This document shows positions 44,380-53,610 of a stretch of 64,000 nt of DNA, piece by piece. The notes under the pieces were generated by a model that worked only from the letters and a program-made list of their open reading frames with translations, did not search any database and was not told the DNA's origin. Position numbers and translations under genes: made by a program. The first letter of the stretch is position 1, and every line of letters begins with the position of its first letter. Source of the stretch: Paenibacillus sp. VTT E-133291 (GTDB lineage Bacteria; Bacillota; Bacilli; Paenibacillales; Paenibacillaceae); the NCBI RefSeq assembly GCF_002264395.1, contig NZ_NFVA01000015.1, forward strand, positions 22,341 to 86,340, read 5' to 3'.

Positions 44380-44414
44380 TCTAAGGCTAACCGTAATCTA
44401 AGGAGCACGTATGA

Positions 44415-45419
44415 ATGAACCCAACCATTAAAGATGTTGCACAAAAAGCGAACGTTTCCATTGCAACAGTCTCTCGCGTGCTAAACAATTTAAGTGGGTA
44501 CTCCGACAAGACGAAACAAAAGGTAAATGAAGCTATCAAAGAACTCGGGTATCAACCTAACGCAATTGCTCGTGGCCTAATCAATAAGCGTACCCAGACC
44601 ATTGGTGTAATGTTCCCAAGTGTTTCTGGAGCGTTCTCCTCTGATCTGCTTAAAGGCATTGAGGAATTGGCCAATGACCGCAATTACAGTGTAATGGTCT
44701 GTAATACCGACCAGGATGGTAAACGAACATTAAAGTACTTACAACTCTTAAGGGAGAAGCAGGTTGATGGCATTATTTACTCTAGTGAGGTCTTGAAGAA
44801 AGAGTATTACGATGTGCTAGAAACCATGAAAATCCCAGTTGTGTTGGTTTCCTCCCAAACGGAATTTGCCAGTGTACCTTACGTGAAAGTAGACGATTAC
44901 CAGGCTGCTTATGATGCTACCCTCTACTTAATTTCCAAAGGTCACAGCAAAATTGCCATGATCAGCGGAAATCCAAGCGATGCTATCGCTGGTGCACCCA
45001 GAGCTGAGGGATATCGTAAAGCGCTTGAAGCAAGTGGAATTCCTTTCGACAGCCGATATCTCACCTTTGGAGACTTCCTGTATGAAAGCGGGAGCATTGC
45101 AATGGAAGCTCTCTTGGAGCAAGCCCCTGATGTCACTGCCGTCTTTGCCGCTAGTGATGAAATGGCGATTGGTGCTCTTTCCACGGTCATCAAATATGGT
45201 TTAAGTGTTCCCGACGATATATCCATTATGGGTTATGACGATCTTGGAATGGCGAAAATGATTATTCCTCCGTTAACTACAGTGCGTCAACCACTGTACG
45301 ATATTGGTAAGATCGCCGTGGAGAAGCTTATTCAGATGATTGAAACAGGCGAGACTGTGGATAGCAAAATTGTCGATCACTTAATCGTGGAAAGACAAAC
45401 GGTAAGATCACTTACCTGA
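44415..45419 (+). CDS. LacI-family transcriptional repressor
   Basis: 334 residues. N-terminal LacI helix-turn-helix with TIKDVAQKANVSIATVSRVLN (about 4-24; the VSxATVSRVLN recognition pattern) and hinge helix YQPNAIARGL. Then a periplasmic-binding-type sugar sensor with the usual family ending PLTTVRQPLYDIGKIAVEKLI. Probably represses itself and the following importer/glucosidase genes through GTAAACGTTTAC-type sites at 44323, 44368 and 45439. Ligand presumably an alpha-glucoside. Confidence 0.9.
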   Translation: MNPTIKDVAQKANVSIATVSRVLNNLSGYSDKTKQKVNEAIKELGYQPNAIARGLINKRTQTIGVMFPSVSGAFSSDLLKGIEELANDRNYSVMVCNTDQDGKRTLKYLQLLREKQVDGIIYSSEVLKKEYYDVLETMKIPVVLVSSQTEFASVPYVKVDDYQAAYDATLYLISKGHSKIAMISGNPSDAIAGAPRAEGYRKALEASGIPFDSRYLTFGDFLYESGSIAMEALLEQAPDVTAVFAASDEMAIGALSTVIKYGLSVPDDISIMGYDDLGMAKMIIPPLTTVRQPLYDIGKIAVEKLIQMIETGETVDSKIVDHLIVERQTVRSLT

Positions 45420-45438
45420 GTCTTTTTACCCCTTTTAC

Positions 45439-45450
45439 GTAAACGTTTAC
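45439..45450. promoter_or_regulatory. LacI-type operator before the sugar importer operon
   Basis: Perfect palindrome GTAAACGTTTAC, 136 bases before the binding-protein start. A weaker copy, GTACATGTTTAA, lies at 45516-45527. Confidence 0.7.
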
Positions 45451-45574
45451 TCTCTCTATTGGTAATGCATATCTGCCGCCTATAAGTAGCAGAATATCAA
45501 TTAGTTTTCATTTACGTACATGTTTAATCTCTTACATGTTCATAATACCAACAAATTATTAGGAGGATTTAATC

Positions 45575-46834
45575 ATGAAAAAAACAATCAAACCCGTAGT
45601 GGTTAGCGTACTGGCAATGTCCGTACTTAGTGCCTGTGGTAGCAATGCGGCTGACAACAGCGCAAATAGTGGTGGAAATGCCTCCTCCGGTGACAAGGTA
45701 AAAGTCGAGTTTTTCCAAAATAAAACCGAAGCCAAAGCCACCTTCGACAAGCTGGTTGCGAAATTCAATGAAGCCAATCCAAATATTGTTGTCACACAGG
45801 TTAACCCGCCAGATGCTGAAACGGTATTGAAAACTCGTGCAGCGAAGAAAGATATTCCTGACGTGGTAGGGATTGGAGCAACTGACACCTACAAGACGTT
45901 ATCTGGCAGCGGTCTTTTTGAAGATTTCACAGGCGATCCACTCGCTGAGAATATCCAGCCAGCATATCTTCAAATGCTGAAAGACTTGACGGGTTCGGAC
46001 GAACTGAATGGTCTTCCATTCTCTTCAAACGCAAGTGGTGTCATTTACAATAAAGCGATGTTTGCTGAAGCCGGTGTTACTGTTCCAACTACTTGGGATG
46101 AGTTCATGGCTGTCGCTCAAAAGTTCAAGGACAGCGGTAAAAATGCTTTTTACCTGACACTGAAGGATTCATGGACAACACTTACGCCGTTCAACTCCCT
46201 CTCCACGATCATTAAAGGGAATGATTTCTTCAAGGAGCGTGCGGCAGGCACTGTAACCTTCGCAGACAGCTTTAACGAGGTTGCTGAAAAGCTGCTTAAG
46301 CTGACGGAATACGGACAAAAAGATATCTTTGGTAAAGGTTACAATGACGGAAACACAGCATTCGCTAAAGGTGAATCAGCAATGTACCTGCAAGGCGTAT
46401 GGGCGATCCCAGAAATCGTGAAAGCCAATCCATCCATTGAACTTGGCGTATTCCCATTCCCAGCAACAAATGATGCTGCCGATAACAAAGTCATTTCTGG
46501 CGTAGATACGTTGCTGACGATTTCCAAGAACACTAAACATAAAGAAGAAGCAAAGAAATTCGTAGACTTCCTGCTTCAACCTGAGAATGTTAGCCTATAC
46601 ATCAATGAGCAAAAAGCATTCCCAGCTGTACAAGGTGTAACACAAGATGATCCAACGATGGATGGCTTCAAAGAAGCGTTTACCGCTGGCAACTTGGCTG
46701 ACTTTGCTGACCACTACATCCCAAGTGCGATGAAAGTGGATACCATCAACCAATCCTTCTTGCAAAAGAAAGACATTAAAGCTTACCTAGAACAGCTTGA
46801 TAAGGAATGGGATAAAGTAGCTAACCGGAAATAA
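45575..46834 (+). CDS. Sugar ABC transporter substrate-binding lipoprotein
   Basis: 419 residues. Lipobox LSAC near residue 18-21, then a MalE-type two-lobe binding protein (family 1: VKVEFFQNKTEAKATFDKLVAKFNEANPNI start, GESAMYLQGVWAIPEI near 265). AGGAGG 7 bases before ATG. First structural gene; a partial terminator follows it, so it should be made in excess of the permeases. Ligand probably isomalto- or maltooligosaccharide, from the glucosidase downstream. Confidence 0.9.
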   Translation: MKKTIKPVVVSVLAMSVLSACGSNAADNSANSGGNASSGDKVKVEFFQNKTEAKATFDKLVAKFNEANPNIVVTQVNPPDAETVLKTRAAKKDIPDVVGIGATDTYKTLSGSGLFEDFTGDPLAENIQPAYLQMLKDLTGSDELNGLPFSSNASGVIYNKAMFAEAGVTVPTTWDEFMAVAQKFKDSGKNAFYLTLKDSWTTLTPFNSLSTIIKGNDFFKERAAGTVTFADSFNEVAEKLLKLTEYGQKDIFGKGYNDGNTAFAKGESAMYLQGVWAIPEIVKANPSIELGVFPFPATNDAADNKVISGVDTLLTISKNTKHKEEAKKFVDFLLQPENVSLYINEQKAFPAVQGVTQDDPTMDGFKEAFTAGNLADFADHYIPSAMKVDTINQSFLQKKDIKAYLEQLDKEWDKVANRK

Positions 46835-46856
46835 ACTGATCAGACAAACATGAACC

Positions 46857-46896
46857 GCGAAAGAGAACGGGGCTTCCCCTCTTCTCTTTCGCTTTT
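46857..46896 (+). terminator. Intra-operon hairpin after the binding-protein gene
   Basis: Perfect 11-bp arms GCGAAAGAGAA / TTCTCTTTCGC (46857-46867, 46882-46892) with an inner GGGG-CTT-CCCC, then TTTT. Typical processing or partial-termination signal between a binding protein and its permeases. Confidence 0.75.
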
Positions 46897-46913
46897 ACAA
46901 TGAGGAGGATTAC

Positions 46914-47783
46914 ATGATGGCCAAACGCCGAGTCGCCTTTTATCTGATGACTATACCGGCATTACTTCTTTTCTTTGCCTTCCATACCTTTCCTGCAATC
47001 CAGGGTATATATTATTCGTTCACGAACTGGGACGGCTTTAGTGACAGCTTTGATTACGTAGGATTTAAGAACTTCATTAACATTTTTCAAGATGAAAATG
47101 TGTTGAATTCATATGTGTTCACTTTTAAATATGCCATTCTAACCACTATTCTTATCAATATCATCAGCTTGTTGATTGCGCTTGGACTTAACGCCAAAAT
47201 TAAAGCTAAAAACTTTTTCCGTGGCGTATATTTCTTGCCGAATATCCTCAGCGTATTGATTGTTGGTTTTATTTTTAACTACTTGTTCGCTAATGTATTC
47301 CCTATTTGGGGTGCGAAACTCGGCAGCGAATTCCTATCACAGAACATTCTCGGTAACTCCGACTGGGCTTGGATCGGTATCGTCATTGTAGCCGTTTGGC
47401 AGGGGATTGCTTATAACACGATTCTCTATCTGGCGGGTCTTCAAACCATTCCTCATGATCTTTACGAAGCTTCCAATCTGGACGGCGCTAGCCGCTGGAG
47501 AGAATTCTGGAGCATTACGTTTCCAATGCTTGCTTCCTTCTTCACCATCAATATGGTGCTCGCGATGAAGGGCGGTCTAATGGTATTCGACCAAATCGTT
47601 GCCTTGACAGGCGGGGGTCCAGGTCGTTCAACGCAATCCATTGCCCACTTAATCTACACCGGCGGCTTCCAAGGCGGAGAATTTGCCTATCAATCGGCGA
47701 ACGCCGTGATTTATTTTATCGTGATTGTCGTTATCTCCGCCCTTCAGCTTAAATTTCTGCAGAAACGGGAGATGGACTTATGA
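46914..47783 (+). CDS. Sugar ABC transporter permease (MalF type)
   Basis: 289 residues, six membrane segments. EAA loop EASNLDGASRWREFWSITFPML near 190-210. GAGGAGG before ATG-ATG; either Met is possible. Overlaps the next permease by 4 bases (ATGA). Works with the next gene as a heterodimer; no ATPase is encoded in the cluster, so a shared MsmK/MalK-type ATPase elsewhere must power it. Confidence 0.9.
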   Translation: MMAKRRVAFYLMTIPALLLFFAFHTFPAIQGIYYSFTNWDGFSDSFDYVGFKNFINIFQDENVLNSYVFTFKYAILTTILINIISLLIALGLNAKIKAKNFFRGVYFLPNILSVLIVGFIFNYLFANVFPIWGAKLGSEFLSQNILGNSDWAWIGIVIVAVWQGIAYNTILYLAGLQTIPHDLYEASNLDGASRWREFWSITFPMLASFFTINMVLAMKGGLMVFDQIVALTGGGPGRSTQSIAHLIYTGGFQGGEFAYQSANAVIYFIVIVVISALQLKFLQKREMDL

Positions 47784-48601
47784 TCAAAAAATCAACCAAC
47801 TGGCCTGTAACGATTCTTATCGCCCTAGGCTCAATACTGATCCTGTTTCCGCTGTACATGACCATTGCCATCGCACTCAAGAATCCCGAGGAAATGGCTC
47901 AATCTATCTTCTCGCTGCCAACTGGCCTGCATTTTGAGAACTTCTCCAATGCCATTAAGGCAACGAATTTCTTCAACGCCTTAGGAAATAGTACCATAAT
48001 TACCATTACAACAGTCGTGTTCATATTACTTACCAACTCCATGGTAGCCTATGCTATTGCACGTAATATGAAGCGAAGATTTTTCAAAGTGCTTTACTTC
48101 TATTTTATTAGCGCAATGTTTATTCCTTTCCAAATTATCATGCTGCCTGTAGTCAAAGTGACTACGGACCTGCACATGAACAACATTGTGGGAATTATTA
48201 TTCTTTACGTTGTTTATGGTCTGGCCTTTAACGTATTTGTATACACCGGTTATATCCGTTCCATTCCGTACGAACTGGAAGAAGCGGCCACAGTAGACGG
48301 TGCATCGACATTCGGAACATTCTGGAAGATTATTTTCCCACTCCTTGCTCCTGTCAGTGCAACGATCGGTATCCTGTCTTGTCTATCGACTTGGAATGAC
48401 TTTATGCTACCACTGGTTCTGCTCGGCGATCAGGATTCTTACACGCTACCGCTGGTACAATATGTGTTCCAGGGGCAGTTCAGTACAGATTTCAACTTAG
48501 CATTTGCTTCATATCTGCTCGCATTAACCCCGATGCTCATCGTCTACTTGTTCGCGCAAAAATGGATTATCAGCGGACTAACATCAGGGTCCATTAAATA
48601 A
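47780..48601 (+). CDS. Carbohydrate ABC transporter permease (MalG type)
   Basis: 273 residues, six membrane segments, EAA loop EEAATVDGASTFGTFWKIIFPLL near 170-190, and the MalG-type C-terminal end QKWIISGLTSGSIK. Translationally coupled to the preceding permease. Confidence 0.9.
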   Translation: MIKKSTNWPVTILIALGSILILFPLYMTIAIALKNPEEMAQSIFSLPTGLHFENFSNAIKATNFFNALGNSTIITITTVVFILLTNSMVAYAIARNMKRRFFKVLYFYFISAMFIPFQIIMLPVVKVTTDLHMNNIVGIIILYVVYGLAFNVFVYTGYIRSIPYELEEAATVDGASTFGTFWKIIFPLLAPVSATIGILSCLSTWNDFMLPLVLLGDQDSYTLPLVQYVFQGQFSTDFNLAFASYLLALTPMLIVYLFAQKWIISGLTSGSIK

Positions 48602-48638
48602 AACAGCTAGATCTATACAGAGATAGGAGATTATAACC

Positions 48639-50327
48639 TTGGAAAAGAAATGGTGGAAAGAAAGCGTAGTGTATCAAATCTACCCCCGCAGCTTTAAAGA
48701 CAGCAACGGGGATGGCATTGGTGATCTGCAAGGAATTATTTCGAAACTCGATTATTTAAATCATCTTGGTGTTGACGTGGTATGGCTGTGCCCAGTATAC
48801 CAGTCGCCTAATGACGATAACGGTTATGATATCAGTAATTATCAAAGTATTATGGATGACTTCGGAACACTCTCCGATTGGGAAGAACTGCTATCTGGAC
48901 TTCACAGCCGTGGCATGAAGCTGATTATGGATCTCGTGGTTAACCATTCCTCAGATGAACATGCCTGGTTCGTGGAATCCCGTAAATCACAGGATAATCC
49001 TTATCGTGATTATTATATCTGGCGTCCTGGTAAAGATGGACAGCCGCCGAACGACTGGGGCTCCTTCTTCAGTGGGTCGGCTTGGGAATACGATGAGAAG
49101 TCGGAAGAATATTATCTCCATCTCTTCTCTAGAAAACAACCGGACCTTAATTGGGAGAACCCAAAACTCCGCCAGGAAATCTACGATATGATGACCTGGT
49201 GGCTGGATAAAGGAATTGACGGATTCCGCATGGACGTGATCAACCTGATTTCCAAAGTTCCGGAATTGCCTAGCGTTGCTGGGGAAAATAACGCGGACCA
49301 GCCTACGTACCATTTCGGAGGAGACTATTTCGTTAACGGTCCACGCGTACATGAATATATGCAGGAAATGAATCGTGAGGTGCTATCCAAGTACGATATC
49401 ATGACCGTAGGCGAAGCTGTTAATGTCACTCCAGAAGAAGCTTCACTGTATGTTTCCGAGGATCGTAACGAGCTGAACATGGTATTCCATTTTGAGCTTA
49501 TGGACGTCGATTCCGGGCCTGGAGGCAAATGGAATGTACAGCCTTGGAAGCTGGCGGACATCAAGTCCATTATTTCCAAGTGGCAAGTCGCACTGGATGG
49601 TAAGGGTTGGAACAGCTTGTATATGAACAACCACGATCAGCCGCGTATGTTATCCCGCTTTGGGGACGATAAGCTGTTCCCGAAAGAGTCTGGCAAAATG
49701 TTAGCAACACTGCTTCACACGCTCCAAGGTACACCTTATATCTATCAAGGTGAAGAAATCGGGATGACGAATGTACAGTTTGCTTCCATCGACGACTACA
49801 AAGATATTGAAATTCTAAATATGTATAAGGAATACTTAGCTGCTGGACACTCGGAAGAAAAAATCATGAATTCCATTTACATCAAAGGCCGGGACAATGG
49901 CCGTACACCGATGCAATGGAACTCCGAGCCACAAGCAGGATTCACCACCGGCACTCCGTGGCTGACTGTGAACCCTAACTACAAGGACATTAATGTGGAG
50001 AATGCGCTGGCTGATCCTGATTCTATTTTTTACTACTATAAGAAGCTAATTGAGCTGCGTAAGCAGCATGAGATTATCGTATACGGAAGTTATACCATCT
50101 TGGCTGAGGAGCATGAGCAGGTATATGCTTATCTGCGTACTCTTGGAGAAGAACAGCTACTGGTTGTATTGAATTTCTTTGGAGAGCCTGCAACCTTCGA
50201 GCTTCCTTCTACTGTGAAATTCCAAGCGAAGGAACTGCTCATTGCCAACTACAAAGTAAATGCAGAAGAAGAAATAAACACGATTCAGCTTCGTCCTTAT
50301 GAAGCTCGTGTATATAAGCTTAAATAA
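48639..50327 (+). CDS. GH13 alpha-glucosidase (oligo-1,6-glucosidase type)
   Basis: 562 residues, GH13 subfamily-31-like. Catalytic nucleophile D199 in GFRMDVINLISK, acid/base E259 in TVGEAVN, third acid D333 in NNHDQPR. The residue after the nucleophile is Val (V200), as in isomaltases/oligo-1,6-glucosidases, rather than Ala/Thr of maltases, which favours alpha-1,6 linkages. TTG start, AGGAGA 8 bases upstream. No signal peptide, so it splits imported oligosaccharides inside the cell. Confidence 0.92.
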   Translation: MEKKWWKESVVYQIYPRSFKDSNGDGIGDLQGIISKLDYLNHLGVDVVWLCPVYQSPNDDNGYDISNYQSIMDDFGTLSDWEELLSGLHSRGMKLIMDLVVNHSSDEHAWFVESRKSQDNPYRDYYIWRPGKDGQPPNDWGSFFSGSAWEYDEKSEEYYLHLFSRKQPDLNWENPKLRQEIYDMMTWWLDKGIDGFRMDVINLISKVPELPSVAGENNADQPTYHFGGDYFVNGPRVHEYMQEMNREVLSKYDIMTVGEAVNVTPEEASLYVSEDRNELNMVFHFELMDVDSGPGGKWNVQPWKLADIKSIISKWQVALDGKGWNSLYMNNHDQPRMLSRFGDDKLFPKESGKMLATLLHTLQGTPYIYQGEEIGMTNVQFASIDDYKDIEILNMYKEYLAAGHSEEKIMNSIYIKGRDNGRTPMQWNSEPQAGFTTGTPWLTVNPNYKDINVENALADPDSIFYYYKKLIELRKQHEIIVYGSYTILAEEHEQVYAYLRTLGEEQLLVVLNFFGEPATFELPSTVKFQAKELLIANYKVNAEEEINTIQLRPYEARVYKLK

Positions 50328-50371
50328 TACAATCCTTCCGATCTGTCAGCAAAGATCAATGGTGAAACTAC

Positions 50372-50397
50372 AAAAAGGAGCCGAGAGGCTCCTTTTT
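50372..50397. terminator. Bidirectional terminator after the glucosidase gene
   Basis: Perfect 11-bp arms AAAAAGGAGCC-GAGA-GGCTCCTTTTT (50372-50382, 50387-50397). Confidence 0.93.
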
Positions 50398-50438
50398 ACT
50401 TATTTATTTGCTTGTAAGAACTTCCCACCTTATGTAGA

Positions 50439-50984
50439 TTAGCCTTCTGTGTTAATAATTCCATAATGAATAAGGTCATCATATTTATTTTCTTTATAGA
50501 TATGCTGCATGAATATGCCTTCCTCCACCATGCCACATTTTTGCATCACCTTCCCAGAGGCGGGATTTGAAGCAAAGTGTCTTGCGAATACTTTATGATA
50601 ATGCTTTTCTGAAAAAGCAAACGCAATGACCGCTTTTGTTGCTTCAGTCGCGTACCCTTTCCCCCAATATTCCTCACCGATCCAATATCCAACTTCACCA
50701 TTTCTGTGTGCTTGCTTATTTGTCAGTCCTATAGCTCCATAAAGCTCGTGTGTATTTTTATCCGTAATGGCAAACTCATAGGATTTATTATCGTTAAAAT
50801 GATCTTCATGCGTTTCAATCCAGGATATCGCACAATCCAAGGAATATGGATAAGGAAGAGTCAACGTACTTTTGTAGATATTATAATTATTGCAGAGGTC
50901 AGAGACACGTTTTGCATCAGATGATTCAAAAGGTCTCAAAATCAATCTTTCGGTCGTCATTGTTCTTTTCTCTTGATTGAACAT
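50439..50984 (-). CDS. GNAT-family N-acetyltransferase (RimJ/RimL type)
   Basis: 181 residues. TERLILRPFESSDAKRV opening and the acetyl-CoA loop GYWIGEEYWGKGYATEA (about 104-120) typical of RimJ/RimL-like acetyltransferases. ATG 50984 has GGAGGG at 6 bases. Substrate unknown; 25 bases after the cupin gene. Confidence 0.88.
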   Translation of the reverse strand: MFNQEKRTMTTERLILRPFESSDAKRVSDLCNNYNIYKSTLTLPYPYSLDCAISWIETHEDHFNDNKSYEFAITDKNTHELYGAIGLTNKQAHRNGEVGYWIGEEYWGKGYATEATKAVIAFAFSEKHYHKVFARHFASNPASGKVMQKCGMVEEGIFMQHIYKENKYDDLIHYGIINTEG

Positions 50985-51009
50985 TGTTTTCCCTCCGCTC
51001 TAGTATCTC

Positions 51010-51360
51010 TCACACCAACGGCATCGCCAAACTCATATTCTCAGCTTCTATCACTATCGCTGTTAGTCCTGTCTCCGTGCGTGTCTCATGCCACTCGCCC
51101 TTGTCCCAATACACGGCAGAGCCCGCACTAACTGGAATTTCTGCTTCTTCCCCAGCTCTGACCCAGCCTTCTCCGCTAACGACCAGAAACAGCTGTGGTA
51201 TCGGAGCCTGATGCCAGCCAATAAGTCCATTCACGCCCAAGTGCATACAACCAACATGTGGAGAAACCGCCTCTGTCAGTATCCTCGACATATAAAGCTG
51301 CTGGCTGCCAAATGCATCAATAGACTTACCGACTTCTTCTGAAAAACGATATACTCGCAT
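51010..51360 (-). CDS. Cupin-domain protein
   Basis: 116 residues, a single cupin barrel (GVNGLIGWHQAPIPQLFLVVSGEGWVRAG; the G-x-x-x-H and later WHE residues are the likely metal site). Starts 1 base after the NUDIX gene stop, so the two are coupled. Function unknown. Confidence 0.8.
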   Translation of the reverse strand: MRVYRFSEEVGKSIDAFGSQQLYMSRILTEAVSPHVGCMHLGVNGLIGWHQAPIPQLFLVVSGEGWVRAGEEAEIPVSAGSAVYWDKGEWHETRTETGLTAIVIEAENMSLAMPLV

Positions 51361-51361
51361 C

Positions 51362-51895
51362 TTACACCGATCCTCCTACCGCTACTGGATTCACCTGTAC
51401 CCGCCCTGCATTCAATTTCTCAATAATCGCCAATAGGAAGGTTTCGGCTAGACTGCTTTTTTTAATGGCTTCCGCGGCCTCTTCCAAAGCAAACCACTCT
51501 GCATGATCCACCTCAGCACTCATCTGACTTAAATCCTCCGAATCTGCAACACCTATAAAATTCAGCATCAGCGTATTAGAAGGCGCGAAATACAAACTGC
51601 GCATATATTCATAGGCTATAATGTAAAAACCTACCTCTTCTTTTACCTCACGAATAAGTGTCGTCTCTGCATCTTCACCTTTATTCACGTATCCTGCAAG
51701 CAATATATAATCTGGTCGGTTATACTGCTGGATTAATAGAATCTTATTCATCTCTCGGTTTAATACTGCTGTACTGATCGCTGTGCTAAAAATAGGGAAT
51801 CGGAACATTTCGCATGTTTTACAATAAGGTACCTGCCCTTCCCCATCGTTTTCTTTCATTACTAACGCAGTTCCGCACTCTAGGCAATATTTCAA
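51362..51895 (-). CDS. NUDIX hydrolase with N-terminal zinc ribbon
   Basis: 177 residues. N-terminal zinc ribbon (CLECG ... CKTC, residues about 4-31). NUDIX box GYVNKGEDAETTLIREVKEEVG (about 69-90; the RExxEExG core is intact). TTG start with GGAAGAG at 6 bases. NudC-like architecture; substrate may be NADH or another nucleoside diphosphate derivative. Confidence 0.87.
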   Translation of the reverse strand: MKYCLECGTALVMKENDGEGQVPYCKTCEMFRFPIFSTAISTAVLNREMNKILLIQQYNRPDYILLAGYVNKGEDAETTLIREVKEEVGFYIIAYEYMRSLYFAPSNTLMLNFIGVADSEDLSQMSAEVDHAEWFALEEAAEAIKKSSLAETFLLAIIEKLNAGRVQVNPVAVGGSV

Positions 51896-51931
51896 GCTGA
51901 TCTCTTCCTTCTATAATAAAGTAGTCAATAC

Positions 51932-53407
51932 CTATTCCAGTTGAGGTGGAATACGATGCTGTGTAGCTTGTTCAAATCCGTAGGCTATGGATAGGAGCGT
52001 AGGCTCACTATAGGCTTTTCCAGAAAAAACTACACCAAAAGGGCCTCTAGTAGGATCACCGTCGGCATCAATAATGCCATGAGCAACAAATCCAGCTGGA
52101 ACGGCAACTAACGGATAGCCCAAACGTGCGGCAATATACATCCCATCTACATCACCAGGCAGCAATAACGCATCCAAACTATATTGTTCCAACACGTAGT
52201 CTATTCCTTGCTCAAGCGCTAATTTCCTGTATTCTTGTTTCTTTTGCTGGTATTCCTCTTCAGTCAATGTTATTTCTTCTGACCTAGTTAATGTGTCTTG
52301 CCCATATTGTAATGCGATTTCAGCATGGCTTTCATTGTATGCTATCAATTCTTGCAAAGAGTGAATCGGAACAGAATCATCTACTTGGGATAAGTAGGCA
52401 TTAAGCCCCTTTTTAAATTCATAACAGATCACATCATTATTCCAGTTTTGTTGTTCAACGTAAAGCGTAACTGGATCTATAATTGTAGCGCCTTCGTTCT
52501 TCAAAGTCTGGATCGCTGCTTCCATCAACGAAAGTCGCTCTGCATCTAAATGCTTGTAATAATGCCGTGGGATGCCTATTCTTGCTTTCCGTATAAAGCT
52601 TTTATCTAAATATGGAGTATAGTCCGTAAAAGCATGCTTCTCACTTAAAAATGTTGCTTCATCCTTGTCATCTACGCCCGTTAATGCCCCCAAAATAATC
52701 GCTGCATCCGTCACCGTTCTTGTTATAGGCCCAGGGGTGTCTTGGCTAATCGAAATCGGAATCACTCCAGCACGACTGACTAATCCGGCCGTTGGTTTGA
52801 TCCCGACGAGCGCATGTTGGCTGGCTGGCCCAACAATCGATCCCGCGGTTTCTGTTCCGATCGATGCTGCTGCCAAATTCGCCGCAATCGCTGCCGCAGG
52901 TCCAGAACTAGATCCGCTGACAAATACGTTCCCAGGTCCATATGGATTCAGCACAAGCCCTCCACGTGAGCTATATCCAGCTGGCATTGAACTGGACATA
53001 AAATTAGACCACTCCGACATATTCGCCTTTCCAAGTAAAACAGCCCCTGCCGACCGAAGCTTCGCAGCTACGAAGGAATCTTGTGCCGCAAATGATCCTG
53101 CTAAAGCTACGGAGCCAGCACTCGTATGCATCTTATCCGCTGTATCTATATTATCCTTCAACAATATAGGAATACCGTGTAGACTTCCCCGGCTTCCTTG
53201 TTCCTTACGTTCAACATCCAGTGCTCTGGCAATCTCTATAGCCTCAGGATTGATTTCTAAGATTGCGTTTATGTCTATATCGTACTTATGAATCCGTTCC
53301 AAATATACTGCTACCAAATCCTCTGAGCTGACTACTCCTTCTTCCATAGCCGCTTGCAGCTTTGCAATATCCGCTTCTATTATCCATTCCTGAAGTTTGA
53401 TCTTCAT
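51932..53407 (-). CDS. Amidase (amidase signature family)
   Basis: 491 residues with the Ser-cisSer-Lys triad: Lys in GIPILLKDNID (K88 region), Ser residues in the glycine-rich FVSGSSSGPAAAIAANLAAASIGTETAGSI motif (about 160-190). GGAG CTGCTCTA before ATG. Relative of aryl-acylamidase and GatA; the specific amide is unknown. Same strand as the NUDIX gene but 37 bases upstream; possibly one unit. Confidence 0.9.
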   Translation of the reverse strand: MKIKLQEWIIEADIAKLQAAMEEGVVSSEDLVAVYLERIHKYDIDINAILEINPEAIEIARALDVERKEQGSRGSLHGIPILLKDNIDTADKMHTSAGSVALAGSFAAQDSFVAAKLRSAGAVLLGKANMSEWSNFMSSSMPAGYSSRGGLVLNPYGPGNVFVSGSSSGPAAAIAANLAAASIGTETAGSIVGPASQHALVGIKPTAGLVSRAGVIPISISQDTPGPITRTVTDAAIILGALTGVDDKDEATFLSEKHAFTDYTPYLDKSFIRKARIGIPRHYYKHLDAERLSLMEAAIQTLKNEGATIIDPVTLYVEQQNWNNDVICYEFKKGLNAYLSQVDDSVPIHSLQELIAYNESHAEIALQYGQDTLTRSEEITLTEEEYQQKKQEYRKLALEQGIDYVLEQYSLDALLLPGDVDGMYIAARLGYPLVAVPAGFVAHGIIDADGDPTRGPFGVVFSGKAYSEPTLLSIAYGFEQATQHRIPPQLE

Positions 53408-53610
53408 TAGAGCAGCTCCTTCAAGTATAATCGCCTTCGGCGTCCTTATATTTCAAAATAATGTAACTCTCCCTAGCATAAACCTACCATACATTCTTAG
53501 GTCAATGACATGACCAATTTGACTATAATTATTTAAACCTGTGATTTGACTCCCTTGGCTACAGATGATAGGGTATTTTCGAAGTTAAATTTTTCCGGGA
53601 GGGAATGCCC

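Noticed and set aside
53408..53610. Strong promoter of the STM401x cluster
   Set aside because: TTGAC- and TATAAT-like words exist (for example around 53520), but no pair has acceptable spacing, so I did not assign one.
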